Origin: Diaminobutyricimonas aerilata
GTDB taxonomy: Bacteria > Actinomycetota > Actinomycetes > Actinomycetales > Microbacteriaceae
DNA: 64,000 nucleotides
Assembly (NCBI RefSeq): GCF_002797715.1
Contig: NZ_PGFF01000001.1
Coordinates: 1,573,304-1,637,303 of the forward strand
Reading direction: 5' to 3'
Shown here: positions 1 through 11,560 of the stretch, in pieces
Layout of the letters: every line of letters starts with the position of its first letter
Position numbering within the stretch: position 1 is the first letter of the stretch
Position numbers and translations under genes: made by a program
Notes under the pieces: model-generated
What the model was told of the DNA's origin: nothing
What the model saw: only the letters and a program-made list of their open reading frames with translations
Database searches by the model: none

Positions 1-60
1 TGCGCGGAACTCGGACCCGGCGAGCACCTCGTGAACGGCGTCACCTACAGCTGCGGCTGA
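1..60 (+). CDS. C-terminal end of an unidentified protein (partial)
   Basis: The first 19 codons of the window form an open frame ending in TGA at 58-60, with a Cys-containing tail that ends in Tyr-Ser-Cys-Gly. It is followed directly by a strong hairpin, as expected for the real end of a gene. Too little is visible to name a family. Confidence 0.55.
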   Translation, partial: CAELGPGEHLVNGVTYSCG

Positions 61-67
61 ACCCTGC

Positions 68-113
68 AACGACGACGGGACCGGGCCCCCTGGGGTCCGG
101 TCCCGTCGTCGTT
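68..113. terminator. Bidirectional terminator hairpin between convergent genes
   Basis: A perfect 17-bp inverted repeat (68-84 and 97-113) lies between the gene ending at 60 and the convergent transporter gene ending at 121. The loop can also close through CCCC/GGGG pairs. Its position between two 3' ends fits a shared terminator. Confidence 0.8.
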
Positions 114-120
114 CGGGCAC

Positions 121-1434
121 TCAGGCGTCGACGGAGCGCTTGCGGGCCGCGGCGATCGCGGCCACGAGGGTGACCGCGGACATGATCGCGAGCACGATGC
201 CCGGGTGCCACCAGGCGTTGTCGGTCTCCCGCGCGACGACGGCCGTGAGTGCCGGCACGAAGCCCGAGAGCACAGCCGCGACGCTGTACGCGATCGACAG
301 CGCCGAGTAGCGGTAGTGGTCGGCGAACAGGTCGGCCATCAGACCGCCGAGCGCCGCCCAGCTGAGGGTGGGCAGGATCCCGCCGATGAGCATCGTCGCG
401 ACGAGGATCTCGAAGGTCGAGAACTGGAGCAGGTAGTACATCGGGAACGTCACGATGAGGGTGCCGGCGGCGCCGATGGCGACGACGCGCGCCGAGCCGA
501 TGCGGTTCGCCCACGCCCCGAAGAGCGGGATCGTGACCAGCTGCAGCAATCCGCCGATCGTCGTCGCGATGAGCAACTGGGTGTAGTCGAACCCGAGCGA
601 GGTGACGCCGTAGTTGACGGTGTACGTGTTCATCAACGAGTACGAGCCGATGCCGAGCAGCGCGGCGCCCACCGCGATGACGAGGGCGGTCGGCTGCTGC
701 GCGAACACCTTCGCGAGCGGCACCCGGTCACGACGTCCCTCCTGCACGATATCGCGGAAGACCGGGGTCTCGTCGATCGACCAGCGCAGGTACAGCGATA
801 CGAGCAGCAGCGGGATCGCGGTCAGGAACGGGATGCGCCAGCCCCACTCGGTCATCGCCTCCGGCGAGAGCGAGGCGGTCATCACGAGGAAGACCGCAGC
901 GGCGAGGATCGATCCGATGGGCGAGCCCAGCTGCGGCATCGCGGCGGCGAAGGCGCGGCGCTTCAGCGGCGCGTGCTCGCTCGCGAGGAGGATGGCTCCG
1001 CCCCACTCGCCACCGAGCGAGAAGCCCTGCACGAGCCGCAGCAGCACGAGCAGGATCGCTCCGACCCAGCCGGCAACGGCGTACGGCGGCAGCAGGCCGA
1101 TGAGTCCGGTCGCGACGCCCATGATCGCGATGGTCACGAGCAGGGTGCGGCGGCGTCCGATCCGGTCGCCGAGGTGACCGAACACGATCGCCCCGAGGGG
1201 GCGCACGATGAACCCGACGCCGATCGTGATGAACGCCGACAGGGTCGCGGCGAACGCGCCGAGCGACTCGAAGAAGAGGGGGCCGACGAAGAAGGCGGCG
1301 AAGTAGGCGTAGACGTAGAAGTCGTACGACTCGAGGGCGGTGCCGACGAGCGAGGCCCACGTGACGCGGCGCGCGGTGCGCAGGCGTTCGGGGTCGACGG
1401 CGGGAGCGGATGCGGGAGTGGCGGTCGCGGTCAC
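121..1434 (-). CDS. MFS transporter, metabolite:H+ symporter (MHS) type
   Basis: This 437-residue integral membrane protein is predicted to take up a small organic acid or osmolyte with protons. The MFS signature between helices 2 and 3 is visible at residues 86-95 (GHLGDRIGRR), and a GGEWGG motif in helix 4-5 is typical of the MHS (ShiA/ProP/KgtP-like) branch. About 12 hydrophobic segments fill the length, which is normal for the family. The GTG start at 1434 is preceded by a GGAAGG Shine-Dalgarno sequence and gives an N-terminus just before helix 1; longer upstream extensions are not protein-like. It is divergent from a TetR regulator that probably controls it. The substrate cannot be told from sequence. 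Confidence 0.88.
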   Translation of the reverse strand: MTATATPASAPAVDPERLRTARRVTWASLVGTALESYDFYVYAYFAAFFVGPLFFESLGAFAATLSAFITIGVGFIVRPLGAIVFGHLGDRIGRRRTLLVTIAIMGVATGLIGLLPPYAVAGWVGAILLVLLRLVQGFSLGGEWGGAILLASEHAPLKRRAFAAAMPQLGSPIGSILAAAVFLVMTASLSPEAMTEWGWRIPFLTAIPLLLVSLYLRWSIDETPVFRDIVQEGRRDRVPLAKVFAQQPTALVIAVGAALLGIGSYSLMNTYTVNYGVTSLGFDYTQLLIATTIGGLLQLVTIPLFGAWANRIGSARVVAIGAAGTLIVTFPMYYLLQFSTFEILVATMLIGGILPTLSWAALGGLMADLFADHYRYSALSIAYSVAAVLSGFVPALTAVVARETDNAWWHPGIVLAIMSAVTLVAAIAAARKRSVDA

Positions 1435-1459
1435 GGGAGCCTTCCGGGAATCGGGTGCG

Positions 1460-1486
1460 TATTCTTGGACGCAGTCCAGAAACCTA
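1460..1486. promoter_or_regulatory. Divergent promoters overlapping a TetR-type operator
   Basis: The 72-bp gap between the MFS and TetR genes holds a perfect 5-bp inverted repeat with 3-bp spacer, TGGACGCAGTCCA (1466-1478), extended by near-symmetric TTCT/AGAA flanks. A rightward -10 element TATTCT (1460-1465) and a leftward -10 TAGGTT (complement of 1481-1486) sit on each side. A repressor bound here would block both promoters, which is the usual arrangement for a TetR regulator and its divergent target. Confidence 0.7.
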
Positions 1487-1506
1487 ACACGGAAGGACGG
1501 CCGTCT

Positions 1507-2112
1507 ATGCCCGCCGAGGATCCCCGCGTCGGACGCCCGCGATCGTCGTCCCGCGCGACGCTCGAAGAAGCTGCGACCGAGCTGTTCCTCGAGCAGGGAT
1601 ACGAGGCCACGACCGTCGGCCAGATCGCCCGACGCGCCGGGGTGAGCCGTACCTCCTTCTTCAACTACTTTCCGACCAAGGCCGACGTCGTGTGGGTCGC
1701 GGTCGACGACGCCCTCGACGCCCTGCGCGTCGCCCTCGCCGGCGCCGAAACCGCCGAGGACGTGTTCGAGGGGGTCCTCGCCGTCGGTGCGCGCGTGGAC
1801 GCGCAGCACGTGCCGCTCGCCATCACCGAGACCGAGGCGATGGGCGGCGCCGCGGAGATCGAGGCGGCGGGACTCGCGCGTGCCGCCCGGCTCGGGCGGG
1901 AACTGCGCGACGCCCTCGGCCGCGGAGCGACTCTCGACGCCGAGACGACGGACGTCATCGCCCGTATGACCGCCGGAGCGGTCGCCGCCGCGTGGCAGGC
2001 GTGGGCCGGTGCCGGGGTGCGGCGGGGCGAGCTCCGCGACCGCCTCGCGCGGGCTCTCGACCTCGTGCGGTCGGGAGTGCGTGAGGCGGTCGGGGAGTCG
2101 CCGCGCCGCTAG
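1507..2112 (+). CDS. TetR family transcriptional regulator
   Basis: The 201-residue protein has the standard TetR N-terminal helix-turn-helix: a helix rich in Glu/Ala (about residues 18-33), then TTVGQIARRAGVSRTSFFNYF at about 37-57. The C-terminal two thirds are alpha-helical and variable, as expected for a ligand pocket. ATG at 1507 is preceded by GGAAGG. It is divergently transcribed from the MHS transporter, with an operator-like palindrome in between, so it most likely represses that transporter and itself. The ligand is unknown, probably the transporter's substrate. Confidence 0.88.
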   Translation: MPAEDPRVGRPRSSSRATLEEAATELFLEQGYEATTVGQIARRAGVSRTSFFNYFPTKADVVWVAVDDALDALRVALAGAETAEDVFEGVLAVGARVDAQHVPLAITETEAMGGAAEIEAAGLARAARLGRELRDALGRGATLDAETTDVIARMTAGAVAAAWQAWAGAGVRRGELRDRLARALDLVRSGVREAVGESPRR

Positions 2113-2119
2113 CGGACGA

Positions 2120-4453
2120 TCAGCGTCCGCGCCCGCGCAGGTCGAGCTGTGGCACCGGCACGGTCGACCAGTCGGTGTCGGAGGCGAGGTAGAAGCCCGG
2201 ATACGACGGCTGGTTGTAGGTGGTCTGCTGGCGAGCCACCTCCGCCCGGTACTGCACGTCGTGCATGAGCGTGTACAGCTTGCGATCCGTGAGCTCGGTG
2301 CTCGTGAAGATGCGGATCGCCGAGCTGTCCGCCGTGCGCACGAGCAGCTCCTCCCGCCAGTCGCCGAACACGTCGGCCACGAGTGACGGGTTGCCCTTCG
2401 TGCCGTTGTTCGATCGCGTGCCGGTCGCCGTCAACAGTCGCCCGCGCGTCCAGTCGTCGATCGTCACATCGCCGTCACCGGTTCCGTTCACGAGCTGCGT
2501 CGTGCCGTCCGCCGCCCAGCGGATGCTCTGGTTGGTGCCCGGGATCTGCGACGACAGCTGCTCGCCAGACGCGCTGCGCATGCCGATCGCCCAGGTCTCG
2601 ATGCCCGGCACGTCCGGGCGGACGTCGCCGATCATGCCGCGCCCGGTGTCCCGACCCGAGTAGGCGCCGTAGATCACCTCGCCTGTCGCGGCGTCGCGGA
2701 GCGCGTAGCCGTACGGAGCCGAGGTCGCCCCCTCGTGCACGGTGTAGATCTCGAGCCCGGGTCGCGCCGGATCGATGTCGGTCACGTGCATCGCGTCGCC
2801 GTGGCCCAACCGCGCAACCGTTCCGGGCGCACTGCTGCCGGCCGGCAGCACGTCCGCCGAGGAGTAGAGCACCGAGCCGTCGTCGTCGAGCGTCGCGGAT
2901 CCGTAGACGATCTCGTGCCGGCCGTCGCCGTCCACGTCGGCGGCACTCAGCGAGTGGAATCCCTGCGTCGTGATCGATCCGTACTGCGGGTCGGTGCCGT
3001 CGCGGCCGTGCGGGCCGTCGTTGAACGGATTCGTCATCGGTACCCAACCGCTGTCGGCGTGCCAGCGCTGCGTGAGCCGCTTGCCGTCCCAGTCGTACGC
3101 GACGATATTCGCCCGGGTGTAGTAGCCGCGGGCGAAGATCGCGGAGGGGTGCTCGCCGTCGAGGTAGGCGACGCCGGAGAGGAAGCGGTCGACCCGGTTG
3201 CCGGGCTCGATGCGCGACATCGCGTAGTCGCCCCACATGAGTCCGTCGTCGTGCCGCTCCGGCGTGTACCGCACGGTCTGCAGCTCGCGCCCGGTCCGTC
3301 CGTCGAACACCGTCAGGTACTCGGGGCCGGAGAGGATGAAGCCCGCGAAGTTGCGCAGCTGGTTCCGGGCGGATCGTGACGGCGCGTAGACGTCGATGAA
3401 GTAGTCGACGAGCTCCGCGGCGGCCTCGCGGGTGAGCGGGTACTCGTGCGTCACCGGAATGCCGAAGGCCTCCTCGAGGGTCGCCGGCCAATTGCCCGCC
3501 ATCACCTCGGGGTGTCCGCTCCAGCCCTGGAAGACGTCGGTCAGGTGTTCCTCGTAGTCGGCGGCGCTCATCCGGTAGTCGTCGTCGTTCGTATATCCGG
3601 CAGCGCGGTCCTCGCGGGGGAGGGTGATCGCCCGCGACTCGGCGGGGTCGCCACGCTTGTCGTAGCGGGTCACCGTGGTGCCGGGCGCGGTCTTGAGCAT
3701 CGTCTCGGCTCGTCCGTCGCCGTCGAAGTCGTGCACGAGGAACTGGGTGTAGTGGGCGCCGGCGCGGATGTTCACCCCGAGGTCGATGCGGTGCAGCAGC
3801 GTGCCGTCCTGCTCGTAGGTGTCGAGGTACACGTTGCCCGTGTAGCCCACCTGCGAGACGTCCTTCGCGTTCGACGGGTCCCACTTGACCACGTACTCGT
3901 AGGCGCCGTCGCCGTCCACGTCGCCGACGCTCATGTCGCCCGCCGAGTAGGTGTAGGCCTCACCGGCGGGGGTGACGCCGTCGGCGGGCTTCTGCAACGG
4001 GATGTCGACCGAGGCCTGCGCCCAGGGCGTCACCTCGGTCTTGTGCCCGCCGTGCCGGCCGCGTTCGTCCGTCGGCTGCACGCGGTAGCGCGCGGCGGCC
4101 GTGCCGTCGGGGTCCAGGAAGTTGGTGCTGTCGGTCACCGTCGCGATGCGCCGCCCGTCGCGGTAGACATGGAAGTCGGTGCCGCGCATGCCCGTGTCGG
4201 TGTGGCCGGTCACCTCGGTGCCGAGCAGCCGCCAACTGAGGAACACCCCTTCGGGCGTACTCGCGGCCACGAGGCCGCGGTCGAGGGGCTCCAGGTGGGC
4301 GCCGTCGTCGCGCCCGTTGCCGTTGCCATTGCCGTTGCCCTGGACTTCACCCGGGGCGGCCGTCGCGGCGCCCGCGACACCCGTGGCGGCGAGTGTCCCG
4401 CTCAGTGCGACGGCGAGGAGGGCGCGTCGGAATGATCGTCGTTCGGAATTCAT
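2120..4453 (-). CDS. Secreted rhamnogalacturonan lyase, polysaccharide lyase family 11
   Basis: This 777-residue enzyme resembles YesW/YesX-type PL11 lyases, which cleave the rhamnogalacturonan I backbone of pectin by beta-elimination. An N-terminal signal peptide is clear: an Arg-rich start, a hydrophobic stretch and an Ala-x-Ala site near residue 30. An Asn-Gly repeat linker follows. The body shows repeated DVDGDG/DFDGDG calcium-binding loops of the eight-bladed propeller typical of PL11. ATG at 4453 is chosen because it gives the signal peptide and lies 27 bp downstream of an operator. It stands alone; no pectin transporter or other pectinase is in the window. Family assignment is strong; endo or exo action cannot be told. 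Confidence 0.88.
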   Translation of the reverse strand: MNSERRSFRRALLAVALSGTLAATGVAGAATAAPGEVQGNGNGNGNGRDDGAHLEPLDRGLVAASTPEGVFLSWRLLGTEVTGHTDTGMRGTDFHVYRDGRRIATVTDSTNFLDPDGTAAARYRVQPTDERGRHGGHKTEVTPWAQASVDIPLQKPADGVTPAGEAYTYSAGDMSVGDVDGDGAYEYVVKWDPSNAKDVSQVGYTGNVYLDTYEQDGTLLHRIDLGVNIRAGAHYTQFLVHDFDGDGRAETMLKTAPGTTVTRYDKRGDPAESRAITLPREDRAAGYTNDDDYRMSAADYEEHLTDVFQGWSGHPEVMAGNWPATLEEAFGIPVTHEYPLTREAAAELVDYFIDVYAPSRSARNQLRNFAGFILSGPEYLTVFDGRTGRELQTVRYTPERHDDGLMWGDYAMSRIEPGNRVDRFLSGVAYLDGEHPSAIFARGYYTRANIVAYDWDGKRLTQRWHADSGWVPMTNPFNDGPHGRDGTDPQYGSITTQGFHSLSAADVDGDGRHEIVYGSATLDDDGSVLYSSADVLPAGSSAPGTVARLGHGDAMHVTDIDPARPGLEIYTVHEGATSAPYGYALRDAATGEVIYGAYSGRDTGRGMIGDVRPDVPGIETWAIGMRSASGEQLSSQIPGTNQSIRWAADGTTQLVNGTGDGDVTIDDWTRGRLLTATGTRSNNGTKGNPSLVADVFGDWREELLVRTADSSAIRIFTSTELTDRKLYTLMHDVQYRAEVARQQTTYNQPSYPGFYLASDTDWSTVPVPQLDLRGRGR

Positions 4454-4480
4454 CGTCGAATCCTTGCTCTCGGAGTAGCA

Positions 4481-4500
4481 GCGGGATAACGCTTTCCCGC
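4481..4500. promoter_or_regulatory. LacI-family operator upstream of the PL11 lyase
   Basis: GCGGGATAACGCTTTCCCGC is an inverted repeat with 6-bp perfect outer arms and a central CG step (on the gene strand, AAAGCGTTAT). This is the hallmark of LacI/GalR-family operators for carbohydrate genes. It lies 27 bp before the lyase start codon. No LacI-type regulator is encoded in the window, so the regulator acts in trans. Confidence 0.65.
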
Positions 4501-4605
4501 CGCCTCCAGGGTACCCCTCATCCGGGGGACGCCACCAGTCCGCCGCTCGGCGGACACCCCACCCGCGCCGCGACGTGACGAACGGCGGCGGGCGCCCCTC
4601 CATCG

Positions 4606-4670
4606 AGCGTGCCCGTTCGCGACGCCGCAATCGTTCCCAGGCGGCCGGAAACGTCGCAAACGGGCACGCT
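4606..4670. repeat. Long intergenic inverted repeat
   Basis: Arms at 4606-4624 and 4652-4670 are 19 nt long with a single mismatch and a 27-nt loop. The element lies between the divergent lyase and ileS genes, upstream of both, so it is not a simple terminator of either. There is no T-tract on either side. Confidence 0.6.
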
Positions 4671-4744
4671 GGGCGGCGCGGCGCGCGCGGTGACGGGTGC
4701 GGCACCCGGCTCCCCGCGGGCGGCATGCGGCCGCACCTCGCGCC

Positions 4745-4942
4745 GCGATATGATGAGGGCACAGACTGCGAACCGGCCATCACCGGGGAGTCCTCGGAAG
4801 AACGGCGCGAGCCCAGTAGAACCGAGCGGGTCGGCCCGTCATCGCCGCAACGAGCGGTCGCTCGTCCGCACCCGCGGACCGGGCGGCAAGCGAGGTGGTA
4901 CCGCGGCGCAAGTCGTCCTCGTGCAGAGCACGAGGAGTACCC
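4745..4942 (+). promoter_or_regulatory. T-box riboswitch controlling ileS (translational, actinobacterial type)
   Basis: The conserved T-box sequence AGGTGGTACCGCGG is at 4893-4906. Its TGGT bulge fits a tRNA-Ile acceptor end with A as discriminator. The putative specifier codon ATC (isoleucine) is at 4779-4781 in a short stem I of the kind described for actinobacterial ileS leaders. Instead of a terminator there is a sequestering hairpin, arms 4916-4924 and 4928-4936, whose 3' arm contains the ileS ribosome binding site (CGAGGA). Uncharged tRNA-Ile should free this site and raise translation. Confidence 0.88.
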
Positions 4943-8208
<3,266 letters not shown>

Positions 8209-8212
<4 letters not shown>

Positions 8213-9561
8213 GCGACGACGAGTTCCAGCAGGCGGCAGACGAGGCCTACGCCGAACTGCTCGCCCGGGTGGGGGAGGCCCACCCGCAGCCGCGGCTCGA
8301 CGCCACACGTCGCGCTGTGGAGCTGCTCGGCGACCCGCAGCGCGCCTACCCGATCGTGCATGTGACCGGCACGAACGGCAAGACGAGCACGAGCCGCATG
8401 ATCGAGAGCATCCTGCGCGCCCACGGACTGCGCACCGGTCTGCTGACGAGCCCGCACCTGGTGCGCGTGAACGAGCGCATCGCGATCGACGGCGAACCGA
8501 TCTCGAACGAGGCGTTCGCCGCGAACTGGGCGGACATCCGCCCGTACCTCGAACTCGTCGACGGCGAGCTCGAGGGTCGCGGCGAACCGCCGCTGAGCTT
8601 CTTCGAGGCGCTCAGCGTGCTCGCGTTCGCGAGCTTCGCGGATGCCCCGGTCGACGTCGCCGTGATCGAGGTGGGTCTCGGCGGCGAGTGGGACTCGACC
8701 AATGTCGCCGACGGGCAGGTGGCGGTGTTCACCCCGATCGCGCTCGACCACATGCGCAACCTCGGCAACACCGTGGAGGAGATCGCCCGCACCAAGAGCG
8801 GCATCGTCAAGCCCGCCGCCCGCGTCGTGAGCGCGGCCCAGCCCGCCGGCGCCCTCGCGGTCCTCCGCGACGCCGCCGAGCACAACGAGGCCGGGTTCGC
8901 GTCCGAGGGCGTCGACTTCGCCGTCGAGTCGATCGCGGTCGCCGTGGGCGGCCAGCTCATCACGCTGCGCGGGCGCGCGGGGGAGTACCGCGAGATGTTC
9001 CTCCCGCTCTACGGCGACCACCAGGCGCACAACGCGATGGTGGCGGTCGCCGCGGTCGAGTCGTTCCTCGGTGACGGCACGCAGCGCATCGACCCGGATG
9101 TGCTCACGGAGGGGCTCGCGACCGCGACGTCGCCCGGCCGTCTGCAGCTCGTCGGCGTCGAGCCGACGGTGCTCGTCGACGCCGCGCACAACCCGCACGG
9201 AGCTGCCTCCCTGGCCGCCGCGCTGACCCAGTACTTCGACTTCGACGAGCTCGTCTTCGTGTTCGGCGTGCTCGGCGACAAGGACGCCGGCGGCATGGTC
9301 GACGAACTCGCGCAGGTCGCGACCCGGTTCATCGTCACCCAGGCGGATTCCGACCGCGCGGTCCCGGCGGACGATCTGGCCGAGATCGTCGCCGACCGGC
9401 TGCCCGAACCGCCGACGGTCTACCCCCGCGCCGAAGACGCCCTCGCCGACGCGCGGGAGTGGGCCGCGGAGGAGCCGCGCCGCGCGGTCGTGGTCGCCGG
9501 CTCCATCGTGCTCATCGGCGAGGTCATCGAGATCGCGCAGCGCGAGGGCTGGAAACCGTGA
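8209..9561 (+). CDS. folC: Bifunctional folylpolyglutamate synthase/dihydrofolate synthase
   Basis: The 450-residue Mur-ligase-family enzyme adds glutamate to dihydropteroate or folates using ATP. The P-loop ([11 protein letters not shown]) is near residue 47-57. The Mur-ligase Mg-binding motif and the C-terminal DAAHNPHG motif (near residue 325) are present, and the length is typical. It starts with ATG overlapping the ileS stop and ends overlapping the next small gene (GTGA), so it sits in the ileS-folC-DUF4233-ndk operon. Confidence 0.95.
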
Positions 9562-9965
9562 CCCGTCGCCGCCGCACCGCGACGGAGTCCCTGCTGCAGG
9601 TGGCCCTCGTGCTCGAGGCCGTGCTCGTGTTCTTCATCACGATCACCGTGTTCGGGCTGCGGCTGGTGGATCCGGCGATCGCGTTCGGCGGCGGCGCCGC
9701 CCTCGTGGTGCTCCTCGCCCTCACGGCCGGACTCGTGCGTCATCCGTGGGCGGTGTGGCTCGGATGGGTGTTGCAGGCCGTCCTCGTCGCCACCGGACTG
9801 CTGCTGCCGATCCTCTATGCCGTCGGGCTCGGTTTCGCCGGTATCTGGACGTACTGCTTCGTGCGCGGACGTCAACTCGACCGGGCTCGCGAGGAGTTCC
9901 TCGCCCGGCACCCGGAGCTTGCGGACGATGCACTCACCGACCCCCCGAACGCCCCCACCGAATAG
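9558..9965 (+). CDS. DUF4233 small membrane protein
   Basis: This 135-residue protein has about four hydrophobic segments and a charged C-terminal tail. It matches the DUF4233 family, which sits between folC and ndk in many Actinobacteria. The GTG start at 9558 overlaps the folC stop, so it is translationally coupled. Its function is unknown; the conserved position suggests a housekeeping envelope role, but that is inference. Confidence 0.85.
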   Translation: MTRRRRTATESLLQVALVLEAVLVFFITITVFGLRLVDPAIAFGGGAALVVLLALTAGLVRHPWAVWLGWVLQAVLVATGLLLPILYAVGLGFAGIWTYCFVRGRQLDRAREEFLARHPELADDALTDPPNAPTE

Positions 9966-9972
9966 GAGAACC

Positions 9973-10389
9973 ATGTCCCTCGAAGAGACCCTCGTGCTCG
10001 TCAAGCCCGACGGTGTCGCCCGTCACCTCACCGGCGAGATCCTGCGCCGCATCGAGGCGAAGGGCTACGCGCTCGTCGACATCCGGATGCTGCAGGCCGA
10101 CCGCTCGCTGCTCGCCCAGCACTACGCCGAGCACGAGGGCAAGCCGTTCTACGAGCCGCTCGTGGAGTTCATGGAGAGCGGACCGGTCGTGGCGATGCGC
10201 ATCGCCGGGCACCGCGTGATCGAGGGATTCCGTTCGCTCGCCGGCACGACCGATCCCACCACCGCGGCTCCGGGCACAATCCGCGGCGACCTCGGCCGCG
10301 ACTGGGGCCTCAAGGTGCAGCAGAACCTCGTGCACGGCAGCGACTCGGCGGAGTCGGCCGAGCGGGAACTCGCCCTCTGGTTCTCCTGA
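9973..10389 (+). CDS. ndk: Nucleoside diphosphate kinase
   Basis: The 138-residue enzyme transfers phosphate from ATP to other nucleoside diphosphates through a phospho-histidine. The active-site motif NLVHGSD is present with the catalytic His at residue 121, and the N-terminal LVLVKPDGV strand is intact. ATG at 9973 has an excellent AGGAG site 4 nt upstream. It is the last gene of the ileS operon and is followed by a hairpin terminator. Confidence 0.97.
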   Translation: MSLEETLVLVKPDGVARHLTGEILRRIEAKGYALVDIRMLQADRSLLAQHYAEHEGKPFYEPLVEFMESGPVVAMRIAGHRVIEGFRSLAGTTDPTTAAPGTIRGDLGRDWGLKVQQNLVHGSDSAESAERELALWFS

Positions 10390-10398
10390 TCGGCGCCC

Positions 10399-10437
10399 GC
10401 GCCGCCTATCGATGCATACGCATGGAATAGGCGGCGC
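10399..10437 (+). terminator. Terminator after ndk
   Basis: A perfect 11-bp stem (10399-10409 and 10427-10437) is continued in the loop by ATGC/GCAT pairing. It starts 10 bp after the ndk stop and has no T-tract, as is common in high-GC Actinobacteria. Confidence 0.7.
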
Positions 10438-10488
10438 GGCCCGCCGGTTGTCGCGCACAGGTGCCGAGCGGCGCCGGAAGGGAACACC

Positions 10489-11529
10489 ATGACACCCGCG
10501 ATCGAACTCGGACTCGACACCTTCGGCGACGTCACCGGAACGGCGGACGGCGGGCTCACGCCGCACCCGCAGGTGGTGCGTGACGTGATCGAGCAGGGCG
10601 TGCTCGCCGACCGCGTCGGGCTAGACTTCTTCGGCGTGGGGGAGCACCACCGTGAGGACTTCGCCGTCTCCGCCCCCGAGGTGGTCCTCGCGGCCATCGC
10701 GGCACGCACGGAGCGGATCCGCCTCGGATCCGCCGTCACGGTGCTCAGCTCCGACGACCCGGTGCGGGTGTACCAGCGCTTCGCGACCGTCGACGCGATC
10801 TCGAACGGACGCGCCGAGGTCATCCTCGGACGCGGATCGTTCACCGAGTCGTTCCCTCTCTTCGGCTTCGACCTCACCCAGTACGAGCAGCTGTTCGAGG
10901 AGAAGCTCGACCTCTTCGCGGCGCTGCGCAGCGAGGAGGCCGTGACCTGGCAGGGCACCCTCCGCCCGTCCCTGAACGACAAGCGCGTGTTCCCCACGAC
11001 CGAACGCGGGGCCCTGCCGACGTGGATCGGAGTGGGCGGGAGCCCCGAGTCGGTCGTGCGCGCCGCGCGCTACGGCCTTCCGCTCATGCTCGCGATCATC
11101 GGCGGCGAGCCGGTGCGCTTCGCGCCCTACGTCGACCTGTACCACCGCGCCCTCACGCAGCTGGGGATGCCCGACCTGCCCGTCGGGGTGCACTCCCCGG
11201 GGTACATCGCCGAGACCGACGAGCAGGCGCGCGACGAGGTGTGGCCGCACCACAAGGCCATGATGGACCGCATCGGTGCCGAGCGCGGTTGGCCGCCGCT
11301 CAGCCGCGACCGGTTCGAGGCGGAGGCGGGCCCCGACGGCGCCCTCTACGTCGGATCGCCCGAGACGGTGGCGGCGAAGATCATCCGCACCGTCCGTGCC
11401 CTCGGCGTCGCCCGCTTCGACCTCAAGTACAGCGTGGGCACCCTCGCCCACGACAAGCTCCTGCGCACGATCGAGCTCTACGGCACCGAGGTGGCACCCC
11501 GTGTCCGCGAGGCGATCGCCGCCGACTGA
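10489..11529 (+). CDS. LLM-class flavin-dependent oxidoreductase
   Basis: The 346-residue protein belongs to the luciferase-like monooxygenase superfamily (TIM barrel; FMN or F420-dependent). Typical features are the FFGVGEHHREDF motif near residues 43-54, the PVRVYQRFATVD motif and a C-terminal region with YVGSPETVA. An SD-like GGAAGGG lies before ATG 10489. It stands alone between the ndk terminator and a convergent VKOR gene, so its substrate cannot be inferred from neighbours. Confidence 0.88.
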   Translation: MTPAIELGLDTFGDVTGTADGGLTPHPQVVRDVIEQGVLADRVGLDFFGVGEHHREDFAVSAPEVVLAAIAARTERIRLGSAVTVLSSDDPVRVYQRFATVDAISNGRAEVILGRGSFTESFPLFGFDLTQYEQLFEEKLDLFAALRSEEAVTWQGTLRPSLNDKRVFPTTERGALPTWIGVGGSPESVVRAARYGLPLMLAIIGGEPVRFAPYVDLYHRALTQLGMPDLPVGVHSPGYIAETDEQARDEVWPHHKAMMDRIGAERGWPPLSRDRFEAEAGPDGALYVGSPETVAAKIIRTVRALGVARFDLKYSVGTLAHDKLLRTIELYGTEVAPRVREAIAAD

Positions 11530-11560
11530 GCAGTAGCGCGGGTGCGGCCGGACTCGATTC

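Noticed and set aside
205-1506. Upstream extension of the TetR frame
   Set aside because: It runs antisense through the MFS transporter and is Arg/Glu/Asp-rich shadow sequence. The TetR start at 1507 has a ribosome site and the normal N-terminus.
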